NCBI GenBank assembly: GCA_965112735.1
Contig: OZ218962.1
Location: forward strand, 2,356,001-2,420,000
Length of the DNA: 64,000 nt
Source: Phaeosaccion multiseriatum
Lineage: Eukaryota; Ochrophyta, other classes
Direction: 5' to 3'
The translations under genes and the position numbers were made by a program. Positions 12,501 through 24,335 of this stretch are shown here, piece by piece (the stretch's first letter is position 1; every line of letters begins with the position of its first letter). Under the pieces are notes generated by a model. The model had not been told where the DNA came from. It saw nothing but the letters and a program-made list of their open reading frames with translations, and searched no databases.

Positions 12501-15500
12501 GTGAGTGAGTGAGTGAGTGAGGGGTGAGGGAGTGAGTTAATGAGTGAGGGAGTGAGTGAGTCAGTGAGTAAGGGAGGGAGTGTGGGAGTGAGTGTTTGAG
12601 TGCGGGAGTGAGTGAATGAGTGAGTGATTGAGGAGTGATGGAGGGAGGCAGGGTGTGAGTGAGTGAGTGAAAGAATGATGGAGTAAGTGAGGGAGTGAGG
12701 GATGTGAGTGAGTACGTAAGTGAGTAGGGGAGGGTATGAGTGAGTGAGTAAGGGAGTGAGTGAGTGAGTGAGTGAGTAAGTAAACCGGTGGGCGAGCACA
12801 ACGCTACTTGCTTGCTGTACTTGCGCCTTTGGCGCACCTCCCACCATCTCTGGAACATGTCGCTATCATAAACCCCCTCTCTCTCTTCCGACACATGACA
12901 CTCACCCAATGCTCGAAACGCTTAAACGCTTGGACCTTACACTTGAACGTTTCAGATTCCACCTGCAGCAGCTCGGAAGGATAAAAAACTCCAAAGGCTC
13001 AGGTGGGTACACCCTGGTACGGTTTGGTATATGACATGCGTATGAATCATGGTACTTGCATATTGTTCCGTATTCTTCCTTTATCAACTTTCAGGGTGAG
13101 GGCTCACGTAAGGAGCAGATTGATACCGCTCCTTTTTACGTTTTCTCTCCTATCCATTTTCATATGTATACTATTCTATATATATAGTACGTGTATTTGC
13201 TATATATACTATTCTATATATAGTACGTGTATTCGCTACTTAGAGGGCACGCGCACCGCGCTCCTTGGTCGGTCGCCACTTGGATCTCATCTCATCCAGT
13301 TTCCCCCTCCCCCCCCCCTCTCTCCTCTCTTTCCCTGTCCCTCTCTCTCACCATCTCCCTCTCTTCCTCTCTTCCACCCCCCCCCCCCACCCCTGTCTGT
13401 CTCTCTCTGTCTCTGGCTGTCTCTCTCCCCCTCCCCGCCCTCTTTCTCTCTCTCCATCCCCCACCTTCCCTCTTTCTCTCTCACCCCCTCCCTGTCTTTG
13501 CCTAAACGCTACACGCAATTACACGCAATTACATGTTCACACAAACAAACCAACGAAACACACAAAACACAACACAACACAACACAACAGCCTATGCGAA
13601 ACTCCGCAGACGGTGCGCACCTCCCTCCCGTCGAGCTTCTGCCCCTAACGATCCCACCACCGAAGGCTCAGTGAACACCAATGGAGATGCCACTGGCACT
13701 ACTGCAGAGGGTGTGAGGGCAGCAGTGAGAGGCGTCAGGACAGCAGGAGGAGATGCCAGGGGGGCAGGGACTGCAACCGCCAGGAGGGAGGACGGCAGCA
13801 GCCGTAAGGGTGAGCCCCTCTACGGGAGAGAACGGGACCCGCAGCAGCAGCAGCAGCAGCAGGAGGAGGAGCAGGCGCAGCAGGAGCAGCGACGTCCCGA
13901 GGAGAAGGAGGAGAAGGAGGAGGAGGGGTTGGTGGTACGGCAGCAGGAGAAGGAACAGCAGCCGCAGCAGCAGCAGTTGGTGATACAGCAGCTGCAGCAG
14001 CAGGAGGAGGAGCAGCGCTCACACTTGCCCTTGCCTGTGGTGTCTCTCATTTTCGCTCTCGCCGGCGAGGTGACGGGCCTGGGTCGGGCCTGCTGCGTCT
14101 GCACCCGTTGGAATCGCGCCATTTCCGGTGACCGCCAACTGTGGAAGTGGTGTGTACGGTGGGGGTCACTGAGCGCGGCTGCTCGGCCTGCCTTCTGGCT
14201 AAGGTGTTCACAGCAGGCGGCGGCACTGCAAGCCGAGTCCATCGTCTCCACTCGGAAACACTCGTCCTCCACCTCTTCCTCCTCTTCCTCCTCCTCTTCC
14301 TCTGCCTCTCCCTCCTCCTCCTCCTCCTCCTCCTCCTCCTCGGCTGCATCAGGAGCAAGTGGGGGAGCAGGGCGAAGAGCCGGCTCGCTCTCGTCTACTC
14401 ATGGCCCAGGACAGCAGCAGGAGCAGCAGCAAAGGCAGCAGCAAAGGCAGCAGCAAGGGCCGAAGAGCACCAGGGAGAGTGCCACGAAACCCAGTGCAGT
14501 AGCAACTAGTACTACAGCTGCTGCTGTATCACCAACTGCTGCTGCTGCTGCTGCTACTGCATCACCAACTGCTGCGGCTTCGGCGGCGAAGGCAGCGCGT
14601 CAAGGCCAGACCGCCCTGTATGAGAAGCTTGTGCTGGTGGGGAGGGACACCAAATGGAGAGAGGTCATCGCTGTGGATGTCGAGAGGAGGTGAGTGAGTG
14701 TGTGTGAGACATCACACCATGGATCGATTGATAGACACAACGATTGATGGATGGATGGATGGACGGATGGATGGGTAGATAAATGGATGGATGGATGGAT
14801 GGATGGATGAATGGGTGGATGGGTAGATAGATGGATGAATGGATAGATGGATGGATGGATGGATGGGTAGATAGATGGATGGATGGATGGATGGATGAAT
14901 GGATGGATATATGGAAGGTGGGTAGATGGGTGGATGACAATTGATAGATGGCTCTAAATGATTGAAAACAAAGATCGACGCGCTGTTGGGCGAGCGGCTT
15001 CGTTTCGTGCTGCGATAGAAGTGCCAACTGTGTGCCTTCCCCTTTTTGTTTGTTCATTTCAGTTCGTTTTTCTTCCTTTTTTTGGTTCTCCTTCTGCCCT
15101 TTTGTTTCATCCCACTCCTCACCCAACCCAAATTCCGAAACCGCTGAAACTGTTACCCCCCCCCCCCCTCGACAGTTGGGCCGTCTCTCCAGATCTGCGT
15201 GCAAACGACAATCCTGCTCTATTCCGACCTGGCTTGGAGAAGGTAGGAAGTGCCGCAATTTAACCCACACCACACACCACACGGCACCACACCACACTCT
15301 CCTCTTCCTCCTTCTCATCCTCTTCTTCCTCTTCCTCCTCTTTCTCCTCCTCTTCCTCCTCTTTCTCCTCTTTCTCCTCTTTCTCCTCCTCCTCCTCCTC
15401 CTCCTCCTCCTCCTCCTCCTCCTCCTCCTCCTCCTCCTCCTCCTCCTACAGGACGACGAGACTGACGGAAAGGGCGGTGCGTGGGACAAAGAGACCAGTG

Positions 15501-16258
15501 GAGAGCCTTACCTCGCGTGTGCCGTGAACCGCGTGCTGCTCGCCGTGGCTGCCATCGACGCCGGAGAGGACGGGGTGGGATACTGTCAGGTGTGTGGTGT
15601 GTGTGTATGTGGAGGTTCACAGATGGTGTGTGGAGGGCCTCCCTCTCTTCCTCTCTCTCGATCCGTCTACCTTTAATATCGCTCGCGCAACTCCCCCTCC
15701 CTCTCTCTTGCTCTTCCCCTCGGTCTATCGTTCTTGCTCTCGCCCCTCCCCCCCGTATGTCAATTTGAAGGGTACCGGGGTGATTCACATGCATGCATCA
15801 AGGAGCTAATCATTCCGCCCCATCTCCCCACGCACACCACCCCCCACGTGCCTCTTCTTCTCTTTCACCTCCCCCCTGTCCTGCTCCCCCTCCCACCCAC
15901 CCACCCACCCACCCACCCACCCACCCACCCACCCTCCCATCCATCCCCCCACCCACCCATCCATCTACCAACGCACCCACCCACCCACCCATCTACCCAT
16001 CCACCCTCCTACCTTCTCACATACGTACCCGTACCTCTACACACACACCTGTTGGTGATACAGGGCATGAACTATGTGGTGCAGAATACGTGTCGGGTCT
16101 TCTCAGCGAGTAGCGTGTTCCTCGAGCGTTACGGAGCTGCAGGGGCGGAGGAGAGGGCATTCACACACGTGGAGAGCATGCTCCATACATACGGCCTCAA
16201 TGCTATGGTACGGTGTACATTCATTCAGTTTCGGTTACTTGAATGTCAAGAGTGCTTG

Positions 16259-16289
<31 letters not shown>

Positions 16290-16502
16290 AACCCCCCCCC
16301 CCCCCCGCCCCCTCAGTACATGCCGGGCATGCTGCAGCTGCAAGTAAGGTGCCTGCAGTTCGCCTCTCTCCTCAAAAGGGCCATGCCGCACTTGTCGGAC
16401 CACTTCAAAGCACAGGGACTCTTCGTGGAGATGTTTGCCATCGGGTAAGAGTAAGAGTGAGGGGAAGGGGAGGGGGGGGGGGGTCTAGGGGTGATGGTGA
16501 TG

Positions 16503-16547
<45 letters not shown>

Positions 16548-16618
16548 GGGGTGAGGGTGAGGGTGGAGGGTGAGGGTGAGGGTGAGGATGAGGGTGAGGG
16601 TGAGGGTGAGGGTGAGGA

Positions 16619-16685
<67 letters not shown>

Positions 16686-18769
16686 AAAAATGAGGGCGTG
16701 TAAATCTGAGATTACATGGAGAAGGGGAGGGTGGGTCAGGGTACGGATTAGCGTGAGGGTTATTATATTATACTATAATTAGATGTTATACTCAGAGAGG
16801 GAGGAGTGAGTGCCCTTGACAAACGCTTGGATGGATTGGGCGTAAGGTAGTGAGTGCTTTTGTCAAACCTTTGCATGGATTGGATGAATTGGGATCACTC
16901 GGCCCGGCCCCCACTCACTCTACTTCCTCTTCCGCCCTCCGCGGTGCCCCCTTCCACCCCGCCCCTTCTACCCCCTCCTCTGCTCCCCTCCAACCCCTCT
17001 TCTGCCCCCTTGCTGTGCCCCCTTCGACCCCCTCCTCTGCTCCCCTCCAACCCCTCTTCTGCCCCCTTGCTGTGCCCCCTTCTACCCCCTTGCTGTGCCC
17101 CCTTCTACCCCCCTCCTCTGCTCCCCTCCAACCCCTCTTCTGCCCCCTTCCACCCCGCCCCTTCTACCCCCTCCTCTGCTCCCCTCCAACCCCTCTTCTG
17201 CCCCCTTGCTGTGCCCCCTTCTACCCCTCCTTCTCCCCCCCCACTCCCCTTGTTCCTGCGACCCTGTGCTTGGGTAACCCCATCCCTTCATGCATCCTTC
17301 GTCCAGCTGGTTTCAGACGCTTTTCATCTACCTTGATGTCTTACCGGCAGCGACGGTTACACGGTACGTACATTCACTCTCCCCCGTCTTCTCTTTTTCA
17401 TTGAGTGTCTGGGTAGGGTCGAGTACATGGGTTACTCGAACAAGTCCGTGGATGACGAGGACTACTCACCCACCTCACGAACTCCTCTCTTGGCGGCTTC
17501 TCTCGATGCTTCACTTGGCTGACTTGGCTTGCTCTTGTTTCCCCTGCTTTTGCTTTGTCTTGCCTTGCGTCGCCTTGTGCGTTGCGAACAGCATCTGGGA
17601 TGTCTTCCTCTTCGAGAGAAGCTGGAAGATTGTAAGTGGCGAATGAGGGGACAGAGAGAGAGAGACAGAGACAGAGAGGAAAAGCATCCTTGCTTGCTTA
17701 CTTATCAACGTGTCTACTCCCCCCCCCCTTTCTCCTCCACTCGTCACTCCCATCCTGACACCATACCTCACCACACCACACCACATCACACCACACCAAA
17801 CCACACCACACGTCATGAACTCCATTGTGCACTATGCATTCCGTCCCGCTTCCTTTCATTCTGACACCAAACCCTACCCACCCGCCCACCCACCCACCCA
17901 CCCGCCCATTGACTTACTACCCCATTTGAAATGGAACTGCCTATTGAACGTCTCCTTCTCTACCCGTTCAAAACAGGTCTTCCGGGTGGCCCTGGCCATC
18001 CTGAAGCTGGTGGAGGGCTCTCTTTTGCAGATGGAGCTCGATAGCACGCTCGGCTTCCTCAACGACTATCCGAGTAAGTCAGGGAGGAGGGGAAGGCGGT
18101 CGTTGGTTCGTTGGTTGGTCGGTAGGTCAGTTGGTTGGTTGGTCGGTAGGTAGGAGGGTTGGTTGGGTTGGGTTGGGTGTGTATGTTTGAGTGTGTGTTT
18201 GAGTGGTTGGTGGGTTTGTTTGTTGGGTTGGATGTGTATGTTTGAGTGCGTGTTTTGAGTGGTTGGTAGGGTGTTTGGTCGGTTGGCCGTAGTTGATGAG
18301 CGACTTTTGCACTGTGCGGGGAAAGCGCGAGCGAAGGCGCGACTGAGAAATGATACACCATAATATGATGATGAGAAGAACATGACAAGATGACATTAAC
18401 CTCCACCTCCTCTCCCTCTCCCTCCCTTCCTCCCTCCCTCCCTCCCTCCCTCCCTCCCTCCCTCCCTCCCTCCCTCCCTCCCTCCCTCCCCTCCCTCCCT
18501 CCTTCGCCCCCACACCCTCCCCCGGATTCTTTTCTTTTCTCGGTGCCTGCACCCCCCGCCCGCCCGCCCTCCTCAACTCTTCTTCTATTCCTTGACTTAC
18601 TTGAATCACTGACCGACTTGACCCTCTCTCAGATGCGGCAGAAACACTGCAGGAGGGCAGGCTCGTGAGGGCGGCCCTGGACATTAGAGTGTCGGAGCGG
18701 CAGCTGCAAGCATTGGAGCGGCGGTGGACACACAGAAGAACGACGCCCACAGAAACCGCACATATATAG
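6559..18769 (+). CDS. TFIIS-N / F-box / TBC Rab-GAP multidomain protein
   Basis: This 16-exon model encodes 1,871 residues. Exons: 6559-6980, 7390-9910, 10331-10445, 10645-11063, 11751-11838, 12092-12188, 12956-13002, 13591-14689, 15176-15242, 15452-15589, 16064-16207, 16317-16444, 17307-17363, 17592-17631, 17977-18073, 18633-18769. All 15 junctions are GT..AG and agree in codon phase. Domains in order: acidic/Gln modules, TFIIS N-terminal domain (about residues 174-250), a long Glu/Gln/Gly region, F-box (about 1381-1430) and TBC (about 1590-1860). The TBC part would be a GAP for a Rab GTPase. I chose the first in-frame ATG-ATG at 6559, and upstream exons are possible. The weak point is whether exon 2 belongs to the same transcript as exons 3-16, because two adjacent genes could mimic this. 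Confidence 0.7.
6967..7126 (+). repeat. 94-bp-offset tandem duplication containing a splice donor
   Basis: About 65 bases beginning 'gaggtggaagataggtaatg' occur at 6967 and again at about 7061. The unit carries the GTAATG donor of intron 1, so two equivalent donors exist at 6981 and 7075. Using the second would read through a stop (TAA) placed right after the first, so the first donor is the likely one. Confidence 0.8.
7262..7371. repeat. (CATC)n microsatellite in intron 1
   Basis: About 27 CATC units with a few CATT variants lie just before the exon 2 acceptor at 7389. Open frames here (IHPS repeats on one strand, MDGW repeats on the other) are spliced out in the model. Confidence 0.9.
7480..7725 (+). 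other. TFIIS N-terminal (LW) domain
   Basis: The translated stretch has the family pattern: [20 protein letters not shown] spacing, then [14 protein letters not shown], then [16 protein letters not shown]. Such helical bundles occur in TFIIS, Elongin A, IWS1 and Mediator subunits and bind partner proteins in transcription elongation. The domain lies inside exon 2 of the TBC gene model. It is the clearest folded region in the first half of that protein. Confidence 0.8.
11215..11700 (+). repeat. 119-bp minisatellite, about four copies, in intron 4
   Basis: Matching points (GTTATAT) fall at 11322, 11441, 11560 and 11679, an exact period of 119 bases. Each unit is built from CCCATA, CCCTACA and a CCCTAACCCTAAACCC core that resembles telomere repeat sequence. 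The array ends about 50 bases before the exon 5 acceptor at 11750. Confidence 0.9.
12189..12780 (+). repeat. (GTGA)n array starting at a splice donor
   Basis: Intron 6 of the TBC gene begins GTGAGTGAGTGAG and continues for nearly 600 bases with GTCA, GGGA and GTAA variants. The first six bases are a consensus 5' splice site, and the whole array is that hexamer's tetranucleotide repeated. Confidence 0.9.
14020..14170 (+). other. F-box domain in exon 8
   Basis: The pattern [14 protein letters not shown], then [15 protein letters not shown], then DRQLWKWCV fits the F-box signature (Leu-Pro start, Ile-Phe, Val-Cys..Trp, Asp..Leu-Trp). It lies about 160 residues before the TBC catalytic Arg, separated by Ser- and Ala-rich linkers. 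An F-box would connect the protein to an SCF ubiquitin ligase. Confidence 0.75.
14736..14935. repeat. (ATGG)n microsatellite in intron 8
   Basis: GATGGATG repeats with GTAGATA interruptions occupy the first part of intron 8. No coding content is seen. Confidence 0.9.
15893..16012. repeat. (CCCA)n and (CCAT)n run in intron 10
   Basis: A pyrimidine-rich CCCACCCACCC run lies upstream of the exon 11 acceptor and is followed by the 12-base dispersed motif that forms the acceptor itself. Confidence 0.85.
16052..16063 (+). promoter_or_regulatory. Dispersed motif forming the exon 11 splice acceptor
   Basis: TTGGTGATACAG ends exactly at the AG that precedes exon 11 (GGCATG at 16064). With the preceding CTG the match is 15 bases, the same 15-mer that occurs in exon 2 at 8354-8368. 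Here the motif supplies the 3' splice site of an essential TBC exon. Confidence 0.8.
16495..16685 (+). repeat. (GTGAGG)n hexanucleotide array in intron 12
   Basis: About 30 GTGAGG units with GATGAG variants, starting about 50 bases after the GTAAGA donor. It is G-rich on the transcribed-sense strand. Confidence 0.9.
16920..17240 (+). repeat. Pyrimidine minisatellite before exon 13
   Basis: Irregular repeats built from 'cccctccaacccctcttctg' and 'cccccttgctgtgcccc' fill the 3' half of intron 12. The run is almost pure C/T on the sense strand and would act as an extended polypyrimidine tract for the acceptor at 17306. Confidence 0.8.
18090..18490. repeat. GGTT-rich run then (CCCT)n in intron 15
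   Basis: The intron begins GTAAGT, continues with GGTTGGTTGG-type repeats (18100-18300), and later has a pure (CCCT)n/(CCTC)n run at 18420-18490 ahead of the last exon. Confidence 0.85.
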
Positions 18770-19703
18770 ATAGACACAGATGGGATCTTGAGGGAAGGGG
18801 GGTAGATACAGTCAGCACTCTCCTTCTCTCTCTCTTCTGATGTCTTCTTTGACCCTCTTGCTGAGTCAATCGGTGCCTGCCTGCCCTTGCGTGTGTGTGT
18901 GTGTGGAGTGGTGTGTGGGTGCTCGCTCCACCCACTCTGGGGCTCTCCTTTGCTGGTGCTGGAGCACGGCCTTTCCCTTGATTCACACTATACTCAGTTT
19001 AAAAAAAATGAAAATAAAAAAAATACAATTTTAATTTTACCAGTACTTCGAAGTATTACGGTGAGCAAGAGGTTCGACGACAAAGAGGGACAGCTTTCAG
19101 TCATTCCACACGACTGAAACTGATCGTTCTCTCCCTACACCCCTCTCTGATGTTACCCTGTTACCTCCCTACTGTAATCAGCACCGAACGCGCTACTACC
19201 ACACATAGCACCTACTCTTCTTCTACTGCTACTACTACTACTGCTACTACTACTACTACTACTATTACTACTACTACTACTACTGCTACTACTACTTTGC
19301 AGCCTCTGCCTGGGTATGCCACGTAACTGCACACATTTCCTCTCCTCTCCTCTCCTCAATCTACTTTACTGTCTACTGTCTCCTCTACTCATATTCAAGG
19401 GCATCTCCCCCTCCTCGCCTTCTTCAGTACCCTCTCTCTCCTCTCCCTCTCCGTCACTCCCTCTATCCTGCCCTCTCCGGCACTGCCCCTCCTCTTCTCT
19501 CTCCCTCCTCTCCCCTCCATGTCGTCATCCTCTTCCCCACCACTTCCCTCTCCTCTCTCACTCGACATCCTCCCTCGCAAGGCCTTAGCCTTACACCCCC
19601 CCCCCCCTCCCACTCAAATTTTTAAAAAAATATAAAAACGTCTCCAAACTATCCCTCCTCCATTCTTGATACGTTCTCGCTCTTCCGGTCCTCACTTTCG
19701 TCA
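18770..19703. other. Intergenic space between two convergent genes
   Basis: Stop codons of the TBC gene (18769) and the surface-protein gene (19704) face each other across 0.93 kb. It contains a (CTA)n/(CTG) run at 19195-19300 and C/T-rich sequence at 19330-19600. An A/T-rich stretch at 18995-19035 could hold the 3' end of the + strand gene. No further gene is seen. Confidence 0.6.
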
Positions 19704-19760
19704 TCATGAATGCTGTTTACTTCGGTCCTCACTTTCGTCATCATGAATGCTGTTTACTTC
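19687..19760 (-). repeat. 37-bp tandem duplication at a C-terminus
   Basis: A 37-base unit starting 'ggtcctcactttcgtc' is present twice, at 19687 and 19724. It lies over the last codons and stop of the surface-protein gene. Because 37 is not a multiple of three, the second pass is read in another frame and gives the final residues DRSKQHS before the stop. Confidence 0.85.
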
Positions 19761-22700
19761 CATGTCACCACCCCCTGCAGCGCCCCCTCCACCCGGACCA
19801 AAGGCATCGCTGCGAACAGAGGCATTCCTCGACAACATGCCAATGTCTGCCCGCCTGCCCAAAGGCCCGACCCCGCCACTACTCGCAAAGGGGGTGGAAG
19901 TCGCTCCGCACAAGTCTTCTCTCTTGCCCCCCCCCAAAGCAGCGATTCCTCCTCCTCCACTGCTGCTGCCGAATGGAGTACCGGCTGTAGCTCCTCCACC
20001 GCCTACTCCACCGACGTCCTCCCTCCTGCCCAGAGGGACCACTCCTCCCCCACCGCTACCGAAAGGAGCGACTCCAGAACCAAGTTCTTCTCGCCTCCCT
20101 AAGGCAATGATTCCTCCACTCCTGAAGCTTCCCTCGCTCCCTCCGCGGCTGGACCCGGGCGGACGCTGCGAATAATCGCCTGCCCGGGGATGGACTTGCA
20201 AAGACATGGTTCGCAGGTTGGTGAAGGAAGCAGGAGCAACAAAGCTTTGGCCGTCCGCACCCAAATCGGCAGAGCCGCTGTTGTTTGCTTCTTCGTCCAG
20301 AACGGAAGAAGGAGACCGAAAAGGGAGATGCAGGCATCTCTTGAAGTGCTTTAGATTCTTCCAGACGAGCTTGGGGTACTCGTCGACCCAAGTCTGCTTG
20401 GTCCGGGCCTTGATAAAGTCCCTCTTAGCGTAACGCTCGCGACGCTCTTGTCGAAGCTTCTCTTCGACGGGATCGGCCAGGACGGCGGCTGCCCAAAGAG
20501 GGGAGGTAAGAGTCCAAAGGGGCCGGTGAGAGAGGGGGGTAGGATATGTTGGTCATCAGTTCCAGTTCCAGTTCATAGGCACACCACAAACGCACACACT
20601 AACACACACACACTCACTCACTCACTCACTCACACTCACGCGCGCGCGCACACACACACTTACGCCCAAGCTAACACCAAGAGCAGCCAAGGCAGTTCAG
20701 ACGGGTGGAGGGGGGAGGGCTCTCCTTGGCTGGAAACCTCAAGCCTATTCCACCCCTTCTGTCTACTTGCTTCAAGCCTATTCCACCCCTTCTGTCTACT
20801 TGCTTCAAGCCTAATATATAATACATATATCCACCTCTTCTGTCTACTTGCTTCAAGCCTATTCCACCTCTTCTGTCTACTTGCTTCAAGCCTAATATTA
20901 TATACATATATATATTAATATATATATAATATATATATATTATATTTCCACCTCTTCTGTCTACTTGCTTCAAGCCTATTCCACCTCTTCTGTCTACTTG
21001 CTTCAATGCCACTTTCACTCACCTCCGCCATCCGATTCCTCTTCCCTCCGCTCTTCCCTGTCACGAGCCCTCCTCTCCCATGCCGCCCTTGCCGTCTGCC
21101 ACAGGCCCATGCCGGCGTCGATGTACAAAGGGATGGATACAAAGAGAATAAATATGACTTGGAGGGCGTATAGAGCAGCGGGGCCTTTCGAAGACAGCTG
21201 CAGAGCCCGGAGGAGGAGGAGGAGGAGGAGGAGGAGGAGGAGGGGGAAGGGGGCGGCAGATGGAAGGGGCAGGGGAAAGGGGGAGGGGATCGGTTAGACA
21301 GGCCTGGCTGGGGCTATTATTAAACAATCCTTTGTGCTGCTTACTGCAAGACAAGCGATGGAAGGAAGGAAGAAAGGAAGGAAGGAAGGAACGAAGGAAG
21401 GAAAAGAGGGAACAAGAAAGGGAGGAAGGGAGATAGGGAAGGAAGGAAGGAAGGAAAGGAGGGAGGCAGGGAAGGAAGGAAAGCAGGAAGGAAGGAAGCA
21501 AGCACGGAAGGGAGGGAGGGACGAAAGGAAGGAAGGAAGGGAAGCATGTGTGGATTGGCCAAGGCCGCGGCCTTTGTTGGCCTTTGGGATGGGTCATCTC
21601 CACTTGTCTGAACCCAAACTCAACAACTCAAACTCAAACTCACCTTGGACCCCGGTGTGGAGTACTGCATCGCAAGCAAGATGGCCATTGTGACGGAGTT
21701 GACCGCCGCTGCGAGGCCGGCCGCAAGGTTTAAACTCTTGTTCCAGAAGGGCTGCAGCAGCACCACCAAGGTCAGTGTCAGCAACATAAAGCTGAGGATA
21801 ATGAACATCTTGACTTTGGGGCCTGGGATGAAGACGGCGACGAGGGTTAGACCGATAATCTCCATCAGGGCAAAGATGGCAAAGTAGAGTCCCTTGTCGG
21901 TGTAGTCGGCGTAGATGGGTTCGTTGCCGATACGAAGCAACTCCGCCTCCTGCCAAGGGGTTGATGGGTTGGTTGTTGATTGATGGGTTGGTTGTTGATT
22001 GATGGGTTGGTTGTTGGTTGATGGGTTGGTTGTTGATTGATGGGTTGGTTGTTGATTGATGGGTTGGTTGTTGATTGATGGGTTGGTTGTTGATTGATGG
22101 GTTGGTTGTTGATTGATGGGTTGGTTGTTGATTGATGGGTTGGTTGTTGGTTGATGGGTTGGTTGTTGATTGATGGGTTGGTTGTTGATTGATGGGTAGG
22201 TTGTTGATTGATGGGTTGGTTGTTGATTGATGGGTTGGTTGTTGATTGATGGGTTGGTTGTTGGTTGATGGGTTGGTTGTTGATTGATGGGTTGGTTGTT
22301 GGTTGATGGGTTGGTTGTTGATTGATGGGTTGGTTGATCGGTGTCGGTGCAAAAGTGAGCAGGGGCGGGGCAGGGCCGGGCGGGGCAGAAGAAGCGCGAT
22401 GTGGGAGTGCGTGAGTGCGTGAGGGCGTGCGTGCGTGAGGGCGTGCGTGCGTGCGTGAGTGAGAGTTGAGTCATTGGCTTGTGGCCCGAGCGTCGGGGCT
22501 CTGAATTAGGCTAAGCTTGGGGTCAGGACCAATGATCGCACGGTCATCAAAAGGGCAGAAAAACCCTTGCCACTTATCTAGGCTCTCACTCACTCGCTTC
22601 ACTCACTCACTCACTCACTCACTCACTCACTCACTCACTCACTCACTCACTCACTCACTCACTCACTCACTCACTCACTCGCTTCACTCACTCACTTCAC

Positions 22701-24302
22701 TCACTCACTTCACTCACTCGCTTTCTCACTCACTCGCCCACTCGCCTCCCTTCCTCACTCACTGACTCACTCGCTCGCATCCCTCCCTCCCTCCCTCTCT
22801 CCCTCCCTCCTTCCCTCTCTCCCTCCCTCCTTCCCTCCCTCCCTCACTCCCTCTCCCTCCCTCTCTCCCTTTCTCCCTCCCTTCCTCCATCCCTCCCGCT
22901 TCACCTCCCTCCTTCCCTTCCTCCCTCCCTCCCTCCTTCACCTGCACGCGCTCCTTCAACAGCCTGTCAGGCATCGTGGAGGTGGCCAACGCCAGGGGTT
23001 CGTTCTGGTACACGGTCTTCCACTCTCCTGGAGGAGTGAGCACACAAGAGAAGAGTGAGTCGCTGGAATTCAGTCGCCGCCAGGGGCAACGCCACGCCAT
23101 GCAGTTGGGGAGTGCGTGGATCAGAGTCACGGGGGAGGGCTGGCACGCACACACGTCAAATAATACACAACACACCCACACGCACACGCACCCACGCACA
23201 CGCACACGCACACGTAGAGGCACACACACACGCACGCATGAACGCACTCACGCACGGACCCACTCACGCACGAACACACGCACGCACACACGCAAACACG
23301 CACACACCTGTATCAAAGCATGACAGGAATCGCTCCGTGCCGTGAGTGGCCTCTGTGAAGGAGTCCAAAACCTTTCTACGAACGCTTCTCTCGTCCGTTT
23401 CATCCTTCTCGTAACGCACAAAGACAAGTTGGTGGGGAGCCCCGCGCTTCTGCCGCAGCAGCTTGGCCAGGACGATGAACGCGTACGCACACACCAACAG
23501 GGGGATGAAGATTAAGGCGAGGGCACCCAGCACTCTCGCCCACCCGCAGGACGATTTCATGACCATCAGATCCGCCAAGGTGGTTCCTTCCACGAGAAAG
23601 AGCACAACAACGAGAAGCATGTTTGGGTAGAAAACCCAGGACTTCGCCCGGGCGGCCTTTTCGATCCCTCCTGCTCCATACTCATCCCCCTCTACTCCAT
23701 CCGAGCCTCGATCTCGGCCTTGGCCTCTCTCCTCCCTGTTGTCATCCTCTTGTCGTTGCCTTGCCGCCGCGATGACAGCAGCGGCAGAAACGACAGCAGC
23801 AGCGTCCACCGAAGAATAACACACTTCAGAAGAAGAGGCGCTCGCCAGATGTGCCGCTTCTGCCGCCGAGTACTCTGGCACAACCACTTCCGAAGCTGTT
23901 CTCTCTCTTGCTCTAGATCCCATGCGGCGCCGCAGTACAGCGACAGTGCCGTCTGTGCGAAGCTCCACGTCTCGATCCTCGTCGCCGAATTCGCTCCCCC
24001 CCTCCGCACGAGCGAGGGCTCTGGCCCTGACCTCTCCCAAGGCCGAAGGCACTGCGCTGCTGACGCGGTAATTGGTTGGGACAGCCAAGGGCAGAGCACG
24101 CACTCGCTTGGCGTCCTTCCTCTCCCTCCTCGCTTGCAGGTGCGCGGCGGAGAGCTGACGGCGGAACGATTCACTCACCGCCTCAAAGGCCACGTCAGAA
24201 GCATCATCACCATTGCCTAACCCATAGTTGCCACCACGGCCATCGTCGTTGCCGCCATCGTTGCCATAATCATCATCATCATCATCATCATCGTTGTGGT
24301 CG

Positions 24303-24335
<33 letters not shown>

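Larger units (their letters stand above)
14640..18073 (+). other. TBC (Rab-GAP) domain across exons 8-15
   Basis: The arginine-finger motif IxxDxxR is present as IAVDVER, with Arg at 14685-14687 (residue 1602). The glutamine-finger motif YxQ is present as YCQ, with Gln at 15587-15589 (residue 1671), followed by GMNYVVQN across an intron. Later blocks ([30 protein letters not shown]) match the C-terminal half of TBC domains. Both catalytic fingers are intact, so GAP activity on a Rab is expected. This is from known TBC biochemistry and was not tested here. Confidence 0.85.

Noticed and set aside
12386-12909. Frames of SLTHSLTH repeats on the minus strand
   Set aside because: A by-product of the intronic (GTGA)n array, as also at 53030-53210 and 59826-60280.
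15793-16012. Telomere-like or G-quadruplex claims for CCCA and GTGAGG runs
   Set aside because: Composition alone does not support a function, and the repeats fit the general pattern of intron-end pyrimidine and intron-start purine runs.
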